47,055 nucleotides of DNA from JBFXAM01 sp050184295 (GCA_050184295.1 JBFXAM010000026.1:1-47055), one strand, 5' to 3'; positions 34,325-43,945 are shown, counted from the stretch's first letter. The notes: generated by a model not told the origin, from the letters alone. A program made the numbers and translations.

Positions 34325-35881
34325 CTACGCGAAACTCCGCTCCGCGAGCGCGATCGCCGCCAGCGGGCCGCGGGCCTTGTTGAGCGTTTCCTCGTACTCG
34401 CGCGCCGGATCGGAGTCCGCCACGATCCCGGCCCCCGCCTGCACGTACGCCTGCGAGCGACCGTTCGCCAGCGGCGTGAGCACGATCGTGCGCAGCGCGA
34501 TGCAAGTGTCCATGTCGCCGGAGAAATCGACATAGCCAACCGCGCCCGCATAGGGTCCGCGCCGCGTCGGCTCCAGCTCGTCGATGATCTGCATCGCACG
34601 CACTTTTGGCGCCCCGCTCACCGTGCCAACCGGCAGCGTCGCGCGCAGCGCGTCGAACGCCGTCATCCCCTCCGCCAAGTCGCCGGTCACCGTGCTGGAA
34701 ATGTGCATCACGTGGCTGTACTGCTCGATGTTCATCACCTCGGGGATTCTCACGCTCCCCGGACGGCACACGCGCCCGACGTCGTTGCGCCCCAGGTCGA
34801 CCAGCATGATGTGCTCGGCCCGCTCCTTCGGGTCGTTCAGCAATTCCGCGCCGAGCCGTTCGTCGTCCGCCGGCGTCGCGCCGCGCGGCCGGGTGCCCGC
34901 CAGCGGACGATTGGTCACGACCCCGTGCTCCACGCGACACAGAATCTCCGGGCTCGAACCGACCAAGGTGACCTCCGGCGAGCGGAGATAAAACATGAAC
35001 GGCGAAGGATTCACGACGCGCAGGGCGCGGTAGATGTCCAGCGGGCGCGCGGCCGTCGCCAGGCTGAGGCGCTGCGAGATCACGACCTGGAAGATATCGC
35101 CGCTGCGGATGTACTCCTGCGCGTTGCGAACCGCCGCCTCGAACGTGGCGCGCTCGAAATTGCTCGAAAACGTCGTCGCCGGTGCGCTCGGCCAGTCGAT
35201 CGGGACCGGTGAGACGGCGCTGGGAGAACGCAGCGCCGCGACGACGCGATCGATGCCGGCGGACGCCGCCTCGTACGCGCTGCGCTGCGCTGCTCGGTCG
35301 CGCGCCGCGCTCACGTCTGCGTGCCCCACGACGAGCACGGTCTTGCGCGCGTGATCGAAGATCACGAGCGACTCGTAGAGGTCGAACGAAAGGACCGGCA
35401 GATCGCGGTCGTCGGGCGGTCCGTCGCCCAGCCGCTCGTAGTACCGAATGGTGTCATAGCCGGCGTAGCCGACCAATCCGCCGAGAAAGTGCGGCAGCTC
35501 GGGCAGCGACGCGGCGCGATAGGGAGCAAGCTGAGCGCGGAGAACAGCGAGCGGATCGGTGGTGCGGACGCGCTGCGCCGCGCCCGAGCCGCGCGGATGC
35601 ACGGCCGTGCGGGGCGCGTGGTCCGTGATTTCCACGCTGTCGCCGCGGACGCAGAGCGTGCGCACAGGGTCGGCGCCGACGAACGAATAGCGCGCCACCG
35701 ACTCACCGCCGACCACGCTTTCGAGCAGAAACGCGCGACCGCCGCCCGCCGCCGCATCGAGCCGCGCGAACGCGCTGACCGGCGTGAGCTCGTCCGCGAG
35801 CAGGGTCGCATACACCGGCACGCGCGTGCGGCCGGTGGCGAGCGCAGCGAACTCGTCGAAACTCGGGCGGTAGTGGTTCAT
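34325..35881 (-). CDS. trpE: Anthranilate synthase component I
   Basis: 518 aa. It converts chorismate plus ammonia (or glutamine with TrpG) to anthranilate, the first step of tryptophan synthesis. The N-terminal feedback-inhibition region holds FLLESVVGGE (tryptophan-binding LLES). The chorismate-binding domain follows: YIRSGDIFQVVISQRLS, PSPFMFYLR, SSPEILCRV, GTRPRGATPADDERLGAELL, HIMLVDLGRNDVGRV and PVGTVSGAPKVRAMQIIDEL. No trpG, trpD or other trp gene is adjacent, so it is a solitary copy. No ribosome-binding site is obvious. ATG 35881 begins MNHYRPSFDEF, a usual start. Confidence 0.95.
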   Translation of the reverse strand: MNHYRPSFDEFAALATGRTRVPVYATLLADELTPVSAFARLDAAAGGGRAFLLESVVGGESVARYSFVGADPVRTLCVRGDSVEITDHAPRTAVHPRGSGAAQRVRTTDPLAVLRAQLAPYRAASLPELPHFLGGLVGYAGYDTIRYYERLGDGPPDDRDLPVLSFDLYESLVIFDHARKTVLVVGHADVSAARDRAAQRSAYEAASAGIDRVVAALRSPSAVSPVPIDWPSAPATTFSSNFERATFEAAVRNAQEYIRSGDIFQVVISQRLSLATAARPLDIYRALRVVNPSPFMFYLRSPEVTLVGSSPEILCRVEHGVVTNRPLAGTRPRGATPADDERLGAELLNDPKERAEHIMLVDLGRNDVGRVCRPGSVRIPEVMNIEQYSHVMHISSTVTGDLAEGMTAFDALRATLPVGTVSGAPKVRAMQIIDELEPTRRGPYAGAVGYVDFSGDMDTCIALRTIVLTPLANGRSQAYVQAGAGIVADSDPAREYEETLNKARGPLAAIALAERSFA

Positions 35882-35954
35882 CGCGATCGCGCGCCGCCGA
35901 CCCGCATCGGACCGTTCGCCGGCGGCAGGCGCGGTTCGCGTCCGGCGTCCTGCA

Positions 35955-37145
35955 TCAGAGTCCCGAAAGCATGTATTGGGCGTCCTCGGCTTCGCGCGTG
36001 TTCGGGTACTTGGCGATGATCTCCTGGAGAATCCGCTTCGCGTCCGTGCGCCGGCCGGTCTTGATCCATGCCCGGGCCTGTCGCAGCATGCTTGCAGCTT
36101 CGGGATCGCTCGGCTTGGGCGCGCCGGCCGCGTTCGCGCCGCCTCCCGCCGCGCTGCCAGGCCCGCCGGCGCCCGAGACAGCCGCCGGGCCGGTCGCGCG
36201 CTCGCCTTCAATCGTGCGCGGAACGACGATCGCACGTTCGCCCGCGGCCTCGGAGACCGCCGCGCGGAGCGCGAACACAAACGCGGCGTCGCGCGCCGAT
36301 CCGACGGCGCGGATGCGTCCGTCGCGGTCGATCACCACCTGCCAAGGCGGGTTGCCGGCGTTGAACGCGCGGTGCGTGATCGGCGCGTTGGTCATCTGCT
36401 CTTCGTAGCACTGCGGCCACGCGTAGCCGGCCTTCTCCACGAATTCGCGCGCCCGCTCGACGCGGGCCGCGCTGTCGGCGTTCACCCCAACCACTTCCAG
36501 CTTCGCACCGTCGCCGAACCACGCGACCAGGTCCTTCAGTGCGCGCACGTCCTCGTCCGCGGGCGCGGACTGCACGTTCCAGAAGTCGATCAGCAGCACC
36601 TTACCGTCGCGGTTCGCGGGACTGATTCCGGCCGCGGCGCCGGTCGAAATGAACTCGCTCGGCGCGAGCCCGCCAACCTGCTTGAGCCAGCGGCGTCGGT
36701 TCGTGTTGGTGCGGCGCTCCGCCGCGGGAAGCACGTCGGCCAGCTTCCGTAGCACTTCGTCGGCCGTCTTCGCGTCGCCCGCCGCCGCCGCGCCGACATA
36801 CGCCGCCTCCAGCGACTCGCGCGTCGGTTGCGGGTCGCTCAGCAACTCGCTTGCGCAGTTCAGCGCCCGCTGTGCGTCGCCGTTCGCCGCGGCCGCGCGC
36901 GTTTCGGCTTGCAGGCCGATCGCGCGCTCCTCGGGCGCGGCGTTCTGCGGCGCCGCGCGCAGCCGTTCGATGTCCGCCAGCAACTTCCGCAGGTCGTCGG
37001 CGGACAGGCGGGCGCCTTGCCGAGTCGCGAGATCGCGCAGCGCGCGAAGCTCTTTGGAATCCGCACGCGCGGGCGCGGCAAACGCCGCCGCCAGCAGTGC
37101 GGCCGCCGGCCAAACGAGCGCGCGGCGGAATGGTAAAAGGAACAT
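35955..37145 (-). CDS. Thioredoxin-fold periplasmic protein lacking CXXC, with TPR-like end
   Basis: 396 aa with a signal peptide (WPAAALLAAAFAAPARA). A helical region rich in Ala/Glu (30-150) is followed by a TlpA/ResA-like thioredoxin segment: GKVLLIDFWNVQSAPADEDVRA and KLEVVGVNADSAARVERARE, then PPWQVVIDRDGRIRAVG. Where redox-active members have W-x-x-W-C-x-x-C, this one has FWNVQSAPAD, so it should not be a disulfide oxidoreductase. A Gly/Ala/Pro linker leads to a C-terminal tetratricopeptide-like repeat (ARAWIKTGRRTDAKRILQEI). Function is unknown, perhaps binding or scaffolding. It lies between trmJ and trpE in the same direction. Confidence 0.78.
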   Translation of the reverse strand: MFLLPFRRALVWPAAALLAAAFAAPARADSKELRALRDLATRQGARLSADDLRKLLADIERLRAAPQNAAPEERAIGLQAETRAAAANGDAQRALNCASELLSDPQPTRESLEAAYVGAAAAGDAKTADEVLRKLADVLPAAERRTNTNRRRWLKQVGGLAPSEFISTGAAAGISPANRDGKVLLIDFWNVQSAPADEDVRALKDLVAWFGDGAKLEVVGVNADSAARVERAREFVEKAGYAWPQCYEEQMTNAPITHRAFNAGNPPWQVVIDRDGRIRAVGSARDAAFVFALRAAVSEAAGERAIVVPRTIEGERATGPAAVSGAGGPGSAAGGGANAAGAPKPSDPEAASMLRQARAWIKTGRRTDAKRILQEIIAKYPNTREAEDAQYMLSGL

Positions 37146-37167
37146 GGGACACCTCCGACCGGCCGGG

Positions 37168-37932
37168 TCACTCCGACGGCGTGTCGACGCGCCGGGGATG
37201 ATGATCCACGTGCCAGCGAATCTGCCGCGCGAGCCCGATCAGTATATCGACTTCGTTCGCGCTGAGATCGAGTCGCCCGAGCATGTGCCGCAGCGCGAAC
37301 CGCAGGTGATCGGGATTCTGCCCGAAGAAGAACCCCACGCCGTCGAGCGCGTCGAACAGCCGCTCGAACATCACGCGCTTCTGTTCGTCCCGTGCCCGCT
37401 CGACGGGCAGCGCGGTCGGCAGCGGCGGCTGCCCGCGCCGCGCCAATGCCGCGCCGAACAATTCGTATGCGATCACCGTCACGGCGGCGGCCAGGTTCAG
37501 CGCCGGATATGACTCGTCCGCCGGAATCGTGATGATACGATCGAATTGCAGCAGCTCGCGGTCGTGAAATCCGTTGTTTTCCCGCCCAAACGCCACTGCG
37601 ACGAGCCCGGCGCCCGCGGCCTCGAGCACGTCGCGGACCGCGACGCGCGGCGGGGCGGCGTTCTGTCGGCGATAGAGACCGAGGCGCGCCGACGTCGCGA
37701 ACGAGGCGATGCAACCGTCCAGCGCCGACGGGATGTCGGGAACCACGCGGGCCGCCGACAAGACCGCACGTCCGTGAACCGCGAACAGCTGTGCCTGCTC
37801 GCCGGTCCAGTCGCAGCGCGGATCGACCAGCACGAGTTCGCGCAGGCCGAAGTTGGCCATCGCTCGGGACACCGCACCGACGTTGATCGGGCCGGCCGGC
37901 TCAACCAGAACCACGCGGACTCGGTTCAGCAT
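37168..37932 (-). CDS. trmJ: tRNA/rRNA methyltransferase, TrmJ-like (SpoU family)
   Basis: 254 aa cytoplasmic SPOUT methyltransferase that uses S-adenosylmethionine to 2'-O-methylate tRNA (position 32 in TrmJ). The three SpoU motifs are visible: PAGPINVGAVSRAMANFG, VAFGRENNGFHDRELLQFD and IPADESYPALNLAAAVTVIA. The C-terminal helical arm (about 165-245) is the usual TrmJ extension. It follows rplL after a long nested hairpin, in the position where rpoB is commonly found in bacteria. The stop is 22 bases before the next gene start. Confidence 0.88.
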   Translation of the reverse strand: MLNRVRVVLVEPAGPINVGAVSRAMANFGLRELVLVDPRCDWTGEQAQLFAVHGRAVLSAARVVPDIPSALDGCIASFATSARLGLYRRQNAAPPRVAVRDVLEAAGAGLVAVAFGRENNGFHDRELLQFDRIITIPADESYPALNLAAAVTVIAYELFGAALARRGQPPLPTALPVERARDEQKRVMFERLFDALDGVGFFFGQNPDHLRFALRHMLGRLDLSANEVDILIGLARQIRWHVDHHPRRVDTPSE

Positions 37933-37961
37933 GCGCGGCTCGAACGGGCGGAATAGAAGCA

Positions 37962-38007
37962 GGGCGCCCGGCAGGGCGTTGAATCAACGCCGTCCAGCCG
38001 GGCGCCC
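37962..38007 (-). terminator. Large nested hairpin after rplL
   Basis: GGGCGCCCGGC (37962-37972) pairs perfectly with GCCGGGCGCCC (37997-38007). Inside it GGCGTTGA pairs with TCAACGCC (37975-37991). The 11-base outer stem and 8-base inner stem lie 58 bases after the rplL stop and 30 bases before trmJ. There is no T-tract, so it may be a terminator without one, a processing site, or a transcript-stabilising element. Confidence 0.6.
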
Positions 38008-38064
38008 CGGGACGCGAACGGAACGCACGCACGACAAGGGCCGGCGTGCGACGGCCTCCGCGGG

Positions 38065-38454
38065 CTACGTGATCTCGACCGTGGCGCCGGCGGCTTCGAG
38101 CTCCTTCTTCCACTTGTCGGCGTCGGCCTTGTTGGCGCCCTCGATGAGCGTCTTCGGCGCCGTGTCGACGAGTTCTTTCGCTTCCTTCAGGCCGAGGTCG
38201 GCGCGCGCCGCACGAACGACCTTGATCACCTGGAGCTTGTTCGCGCCGCCGCTCTTGATGACGACGTTGAATTCGGTCTTCTCGATCGCGGCCGCCGCGC
38301 CGGCGCCCGCGGCCGGTGCCGCCATCATCACGGCCCCGCCCGCGGCCGGTTCGATGCCGTACTTGTCCTTCAGGTAGTCCGTCAGTTCCTTGGCCTGAAT
38401 CAGCGTCAGGCCGGCGATCTTGTCGCCCAAGTCCATAATGGCCGAATCCGACAT
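38065..38454 (-). CDS. rplL: Ribosomal protein L7/L12
   Basis: 129 aa stalk protein of the large ribosomal subunit that recruits translation GTPases. The N-terminal dimerisation domain (DLGDKIAGLTLIQAKELTDY) is followed by the Ala/Gly-rich hinge (AAPAAGAGAAAA, about 44-56). The C-terminal domain contains the factor-binding sequence IKVVRAARADLGLKEAKELV. ATG 38454 has GGGAG 9 bases upstream. A 224-base gap separates it from rplJ. Confidence 0.97.
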   Translation of the reverse strand: MSDSAIMDLGDKIAGLTLIQAKELTDYLKDKYGIEPAAGGAVMMAAPAAGAGAAAAIEKTEFNVVIKSGGANKLQVIKVVRAARADLGLKEAKELVDTAPKTLIEGANKADADKWKKELEAAGATVEIT

Positions 38455-38592
38455 CACTGCACTCCCATTCGACTGCGGATCGTCATTGCGCCCGTCGCGG
38501 CGCCGTCGGCTGGACGGCGCGTGGGGGCAGTTCGCCCGCGCGCGACGACGGAAATCTGCGATCCTCTGCGACACGCGGCCGCGTCGATAGCC

Positions 38593-38609
38593 GAGACCCC
38601 GCTGGTCTC
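38593..38609 (-). repeat. Stem-loop in the rplJ-rplL gap
   Basis: GAGACC, 5-base loop, GGTCTC: a 6-base perfect stem. A second palindrome, CCGCCATGGCGG, lies at 38619-38630. The gap 38455-38678 holds no gene. The stems could be mRNA processing or attenuation sites that let L7/L12 be made in excess over L10, as is known in other bacteria; that is inference. Confidence 0.4.
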
Positions 38610-38678
38610 ATTTGATCCGCCGCCATGGCGGAGCAGTCGACACGCGCCGAGGAAATCCAATATCCCTGCAATGCGCCC

Positions 38679-39236
38679 CTAGGCCGCTTCGGCCGGAGGC
38701 GGGGGGACGGCGCCTTCGCCTTTTTCGAGCTTTTCGATCAGCGATTTCAGGCAGCCGGCGATGCCGCCGCCGGGTGCGAGAATCGCGCTCGCCAGCTTCG
38801 CGCCCGGCGAACGCGCCGCCGCCGCGACCTGGCCCTGGAGGTCGCGCTTGGTGGGCATCTTCGAGAGGCCCTGCACCATTTTCTCGTCGATCAGCTGGCC
38901 TTCGAGCAGCGCACCGCGCAGCCGAAGGCCCTTCATCTTCGGCTGCCACTCCTCGACCACTTTCGCCGCCTCGATCACCGATTCGCCGCCGGTGATCAGC
39001 GCCGCCGGGCCGGCGAGCGTCTTGGCCAGCGGCGCGAGCGGCCCGTCGCCGCACGCCCGCCGGAGCAGGGCGTTCTTCACGACTTCGAGCTTCATGGCCT
39101 TCTTGTGCAGCGCGCGGCGGAAGTCGTTGGTGGTGATGCCGTCGACGCCGAGAATCTCGACCCACAGCGCGCTGTCCAGTTGGGTGTAGCGCGCTTGCAG
39201 CTCGTCCGTGATCAGCGATTTGACCATCTTGCTCAT
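38679..39236 (-). CDS. rplJ: Ribosomal protein L10
   Basis: 185 aa base of the ribosomal stalk, binding 23S rRNA with its N-terminal domain and L7/L12 dimers with its C-terminal helix. Family features are LITDELQARYTQLDSALWVE, a typical segment VVKNALLRRA, and the Ala/Pro-rich tail after KSLIEKLEKGEGAV. It begins 3 bases after the rplA stop, so no L10 leader lies between them. Confidence 0.95.
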   Translation of the reverse strand: MSKMVKSLITDELQARYTQLDSALWVEILGVDGITTNDFRRALHKKAMKLEVVKNALLRRACGDGPLAPLAKTLAGPAALITGGESVIEAAKVVEEWQPKMKGLRLRGALLEGQLIDEKMVQGLSKMPTKRDLQGQVAAAARSPGAKLASAILAPGGGIAGCLKSLIEKLEKGEGAVPPPPAEAA

Positions 39237-39239
39237 GGG

Positions 39240-39944
39240 TCATTGCTCCGTCGCGGCCGCGAACGCCACGTCGACCTCGACCGACGGCGTCATTGTGCCG
39301 GAAATACAGACTTTCTTGAGATAGTGGCCCTTCGACGCCTGCGGCTTGAGTCGGCGAATGTGCTCGATGAACGCCTGGATGTTGTCGCGCAGGTCGTCGT
39401 CGGCGAAGCTGAGCTTGCCGACCGGCGCGTGGACGTTGCCGCCCGCGTCGTTGCGGAATTCGACCTTTCCGGCGGCGTATTCCTTCACCGCGGTCGCGAT
39501 GTCCGGTGTCACCGTGCCGCTCTTCGGCGAGGGCATCTTGCCCTGCGGGCCGAGTACGCGGCCGAGTTTGCCGACCTTGCCCATCAGCGAGGGGTGCGCG
39601 ACCGCGACGTCGAAGTCGGTCCAGCCCTTCGCGACCTTGTCGACCAGCTCGTCGCCGCCCGCCTCGACCGCGCCCGCCGCCAGCGCCGCCGCGACTTCGC
39701 CTTCGTTGCAGAACGCGATGACCTTCTTGCTCTTGCCGATGCCTTTCGGCAGGCTGAGCGAGCCGCGGATCATCTGGTCGGCCTGCTTCGCGTCGATGCC
39801 GAGGTGGCAGACGACGTCGACCGTCTGGTCGAACTTGGTTTTGCTGAAGGTCTTGAGGCGCTTCACCGCCTCGTCGAGCTTCAGCGCGCTCTTGGGCTGT
39901 TTCTCGATGTCTTTGCGGAATCTTTTGCTGAACTGTTTTCGCAT
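39240..39944 (-). CDS. rplA: Ribosomal protein L1
   Basis: 234 aa large-subunit protein of the L1 stalk, which also represses its own operon in many bacteria. Conserved stretches are FDQTVDVVCHLGIDAKQADQ, GSLSLPKGIGKSKKV and the signature region LGRVLGPQGKMPSPKSGTV. ATG 39944 follows GGGAG by 9 bases; GTG 39959 would add five residues. Unlike in most bacteria it does not directly follow rplK; a small unknown ORF intervenes. Confidence 0.96.
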   Translation of the reverse strand: MRKQFSKRFRKDIEKQPKSALKLDEAVKRLKTFSKTKFDQTVDVVCHLGIDAKQADQMIRGSLSLPKGIGKSKKVIAFCNEGEVAAALAAGAVEAGGDELVDKVAKGWTDFDVAVAHPSLMGKVGKLGRVLGPQGKMPSPKSGTVTPDIATAVKEYAAGKVEFRNDAGGNVHAPVGKLSFADDDLRDNIQAFIEHIRRLKPQASKGHYLKKVCISGTMTPSVEVDVAFAAATEQ

Positions 39945-40008
39945 CCAGGATGCTCCCACTGGGGTACCGGCCCGTGGTCAGGCCTTGGGTTCTCGATGCC
40001 GGGCGCGC

Positions 40009-40245
40009 CTACGACGTGCCCGGGTCATTCCAGCCGGTGCTCAAACGCCGGCCGCTCGGATCGAAATAGACCGACTGGTCGCCGCGCAACATCTCCGAGA
40101 GGATCGGCACGTCGGCGCCATCGCGGATCGGCAGGACATAGCGTTCGCGCGAGTCGAGTTCGACGATCAGCGTCCACTCGATGCCGTTCTCGCGAAAGGT
40201 CGCCGAGAACTGATACTTGTTGATCCGCGGTCCCAGTTCGGCCAT
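40009..40245 (-). CDS. Small unknown protein inserted between rplK and rplA
   Basis: 78 aa from ATG 40245, preceded by GAAGAGAC. The sequence (begins MAELGPRINKYQFSATF; includes WTLIVELDSRERYVLPIRDG) looks like a small beta-rich soluble protein. It is transcribed with the ribosomal genes, 46 bases after rplK and 64 bases before rplA. The rplK-rplA pair is one of the most conserved gene neighbours in bacteria, so an insertion here is unusual. Function and family are unknown to me; a ribosome-associated or translation role would be guesswork. Confidence 0.7.
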   Translation of the reverse strand: MAELGPRINKYQFSATFRENGIEWTLIVELDSRERYVLPIRDGADVPILSEMLRGDQSVYFDPSGRRLSTGWNDPGTS

Positions 40246-40291
40246 GTCTCTTCGTCCCGCTTGCACCGCATGATCTGCGCCGCGGCGCGGT

Positions 40292-40741
40292 TCAGTCCGC
40301 GACCTCGATGCCCATCGAGCGCGCCGTGCCTGCGATCACGCGCTCGGCCGCGTCCATGTCGAACGCGTTCAGATCCTTCAGCTTCGTCTCCGCGATCTTG
40401 CGCACGTCCGCCCGCGTCACACGCCCGACCTTCTTCTTGTTCGGCTCGCCGGAGCCCTTTTCGACCAGCGCGAGGCTCGGGTCCAGCGGCTTGGCCGCCT
40501 TGACGAGCAGCACCGCCGCCGGCGGGCTCTTGACGATGAACTCGAACGACTTGTCCTTGTAAACCGTGATTTCGACCGGGCAAGTCATGCCGTCCATGTG
40601 CTTGGTGGCGGCGTTGAACTGCGTGACGAACTGCCCGATGTTCACGCCATGCTGCCCGAGCGCCGGACCGATCGGCGGCGCGGGTGTGGCCTTTCCGCCG
40701 GGCGCCTGGAGCTTGATTTTTGCGACGACGAGCTTTGCCAT
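40292..40741 (-). CDS. rplK: Ribosomal protein L11
   Basis: 149 aa protein of the GTPase-associated centre. The N-terminal domain carries LQAPGGKATPAPPIGPALGQ and HGVNIGQFVTQFNAAT; the C-terminal rRNA-binding domain ends NAFDMDAAERVIAGTARSMG. Length and all motifs are normal. It follows nusG after 73 bases. Confidence 0.97.
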   Translation of the reverse strand: MAKLVVAKIKLQAPGGKATPAPPIGPALGQHGVNIGQFVTQFNAATKHMDGMTCPVEITVYKDKSFEFIVKSPPAAVLLVKAAKPLDPSLALVEKGSGEPNKKKVGRVTRADVRKIAETKLKDLNAFDMDAAERVIAGTARSMGIEVAD

Positions 40742-40814
40742 GTCCCAGTCCTGCCTTCAATAAACTCGCGCGCCGCCGGCCGCAAAGGCCGCCGCCCGCG
40801 CGATGATCGCGGCG

Positions 40815-41405
40815 CTACATCGCTTCGAGCTGCCAGTATTCGAAATTCACCGGCGTGGCGCGCCCAAAGATCGTCAGAATCACCGTCACCTGGCCCTTGT
40901 GCGTGTCGATCTCGTCGACCGACCCCTCGAAATTCTCGAACGCGCCCTCGCGGACCTTGACCTTGTCGCCCTTCTTGAACGCGAGCGGAACGACCGCCTG
41001 CTGCTCGTCGGGCTTGGTCGACGCCGCCAGCATCTTCTCGACCTCCGGCGGGTTCATCGGCGAGGGCTTGCCCCCGGAGCCGATGAAGTCGCCGACGCCG
41101 GTCGTCTCCTTGATCACAAACCAGACGTGCTCGGGGATGCTGCCGTCGGGTTCGGTGGCCATTTCGACGAAGACGTAGCCGGGATACAGCTTGCGGTAGT
41201 AGACGCGGGCTGTGCCGCCGCGCATCCGCTTTTCCTTCTGGGTCGGCACCAGAATGCGGCCGACGCGCTCCTCGAGGCTTTCGATCTTGATCTTGCGTTC
41301 GAGCGCGTCGCGCACGCGGTCCTCCTGGTTGGAGGCGACGCGCAGGACATACCACCGCATGTCCGTCGTGGGCGGCGGAGTCTGGGCGGCGTCGGTGTTC
41401 GTCAC
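40815..41405 (-). CDS. nusG: Transcription antitermination factor NusG
   Basis: 196 aa from GTG 41405, overlapping the secE stop in a GTGA arrangement. A 15-residue polar leader comes before the usual start MRWYVLRVASNQEDRVRDAL. The NGN domain includes YPGYVFVEMATEP and VWFVIKETTGVGDFIG; the KOW domain includes FKKGDKVKVREGAFENFEGS. NusG binds RNA polymerase and couples it to ribosomes or Rho. The secE-nusG-rplK-rplA order is the standard bacterial one. Confidence 0.96.
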   Translation of the reverse strand: MTNTDAAQTPPPTTDMRWYVLRVASNQEDRVRDALERKIKIESLEERVGRILVPTQKEKRMRGGTARVYYRKLYPGYVFVEMATEPDGSIPEHVWFVIKETTGVGDFIGSGGKPSPMNPPEVEKMLAASTKPDEQQAVVPLAFKKGDKVKVREGAFENFEGSVDEIDTHKGQVTVILTIFGRATPVNFEYWQLEAM

Positions 41406-41989
41406 GACTCGCCTCCGCCGAACATGCGCCCGAGGATGTTGATCCGCAGCACGTGGATCGAATCGAAGAAGAAGATGAATCCGAGATCCACCACAAAGAG
41501 GACGAAGCCCAGCGCGAGCACGGTGACAATGACGACCTTGGTCGCGCCCATCACCTCGCGCCGCGTGGACCAGTTCACTTTCTTCATCTCGCCTTCGGTC
41601 GCGATCATGAATTCGACCGAGCCGCGGTGCTGACCCACCAGCCAGAAGCTCGCCCAGGCGCCCGCCACCAGCACCAGAACCGCCGCCACCGTGCGAATCG
41701 TGAAAAGCGTGCTCTGCTCGAACGGCAGGCGTTCCAGCTCGGCGTACATGAACGCGGCCGCCCCGAGTGCGATCAGCGCGCCGCCGACCGCGGTGCACCA
41801 GCGCACGTACTGCCCCTGTCCGGGCTTGTAGACGTGGAAGGGCGAGACCGCGGCGTCGCGGCGCTCCGTGGGCGGCGGACCGCCGCGCGACGCCGTTCGT
41901 CGCTCGTCGTCGCGATCCTCGGGGCCGTCCGGCTGGGGAGCCTGCGATCTATGCACGAGTGCTTCCGTTTTCGCGTCGTTCTTTGCCAT
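41402..41989 (-). CDS. secE: Preprotein translocase subunit SecE (long form)
   Basis: 195 aa, longer than most bacterial SecE proteins (60-130 aa). A polar, charged N-terminal region of about 60 residues is followed by three hydrophobic segments: AVGGALIALGAAAFMY, TVAAVLVLVAGAWASFWLV and the C-terminal VVIVTVLALGFVLFVV. Only the last, after the amphipathic EGEMKKVNWSTRREVM, is the conserved SecE core that braces SecY. ATG 41989 begins MAKNDAKTE; an upstream start at 42076 would run into the tRNA gene. tRNA-Trp lies 60 bases upstream. Confidence 0.93.
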   Translation of the reverse strand: MAKNDAKTEALVHRSQAPQPDGPEDRDDERRTASRGGPPPTERRDAAVSPFHVYKPGQGQYVRWCTAVGGALIALGAAAFMYAELERLPFEQSTLFTIRTVAAVLVLVAGAWASFWLVGQHRGSVEFMIATEGEMKKVNWSTRREVMGATKVVIVTVLALGFVLFVVDLGFIFFFDSIHVLRINILGRMFGGGES

Positions 41990-42049
41990 GGTTCCACGTA
42001 TTCGGCCGCCCGCGGGCCGGCCGACGAATCCGATTCCGGTCGCGCGCAT

Positions 42050-42122
42050 CAGGAGCGGAGGGAATCGAACCCCCAACCTGCTGATTTGGAATCAGCTGCT
42101 CTGCCAATTGAGCTACGCTCCT
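42050..42122 (-). tRNA. tRNA-Trp (anticodon CCA)
   Basis: 73 bases on the minus strand. The acceptor stem is AGGAGCG with CGCTCCT, then discriminator G. The D arm holds GCTCAATTGGCAGAGC, the anticodon stem is GCTGA with TCAGC around the loop TTCCAAA (anticodon CCA), and the T arm has the GGTTCGATTCC loop region. CCA is not encoded. It sits between rpmG and secE, a common place for tRNA-Trp. Confidence 0.96.
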
Positions 42123-42179
42123 CCGTTGCCGGCTCTGCCGACGACGCCGGCGGGGGCCGGCGACCCGCCGCGCTCCCGG

Positions 42180-42344
42180 CTACTTGCGCTTGATCTTGTG
42201 CATCGTGCGCTTGCGCAGCCGGGGACTGTATTTGCTGAGCTGGATCTTGGCGCTGGTCTGCACGTTGATCTGCGTGCGATAGTTCAGATCGCCGCACTCC
42301 GTGCATTGCAGCCAGACCCACTCCCGTTTCGCGGCTTTCGCCAT
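42180..42344 (-). CDS. rpmG: Ribosomal protein L33 lacking the second zinc pair
   Basis: 54 aa: starts MAKAAKREWVWLQCTECGDL and ends RTMHKIKRK. The first CXXC (CTEC) of the L33 zinc ribbon is present. Where zinc-binding L33 has KYCKFC, this one has KYSPRLRKRT, with no cysteine, so it should not hold zinc in the usual way. Loss of the pair is known among L33 paralogs in other bacteria. It lies between tuf and tRNA-Trp, in the usual gene order. Confidence 0.92.
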   Translation of the reverse strand: MAKAAKREWVWLQCTECGDLNYRTQINVQTSAKIQLSKYSPRLRKRTMHKIKRK

Positions 42345-42437
42345 ACATCACCTGTTACACCGCGCCACGGGGAGCCGACGGCGTCGCGACGGGACGAATC
42401 CCGCCGCGACGCCGCCGGCGCCGGCGCGCGCTTGCAT

Positions 42438-43670
<1,233 letters not shown>

Positions 43671-43791
43671 TCCTTGATCTCCGTCAGCTCGTCGTGCGTA
43701 GCCGATCACGTCAGCGCCGGGATTCCGCCCGGCCGATCCATTCGATTCGCGCGTCCTGCGCAGGACTTCTACGCGTCCGCGGCGACACCAC

Positions 43792-43864
<73 letters not shown>

Positions 43865-43945
43865 ACCAAGCCCGGCAGGCGCGCGTCGCGACGCCCGCCG
43901 CGGGCAGACTGCGCCTGCGGTCCGGCCGAAAAAACCGGATTGAGC

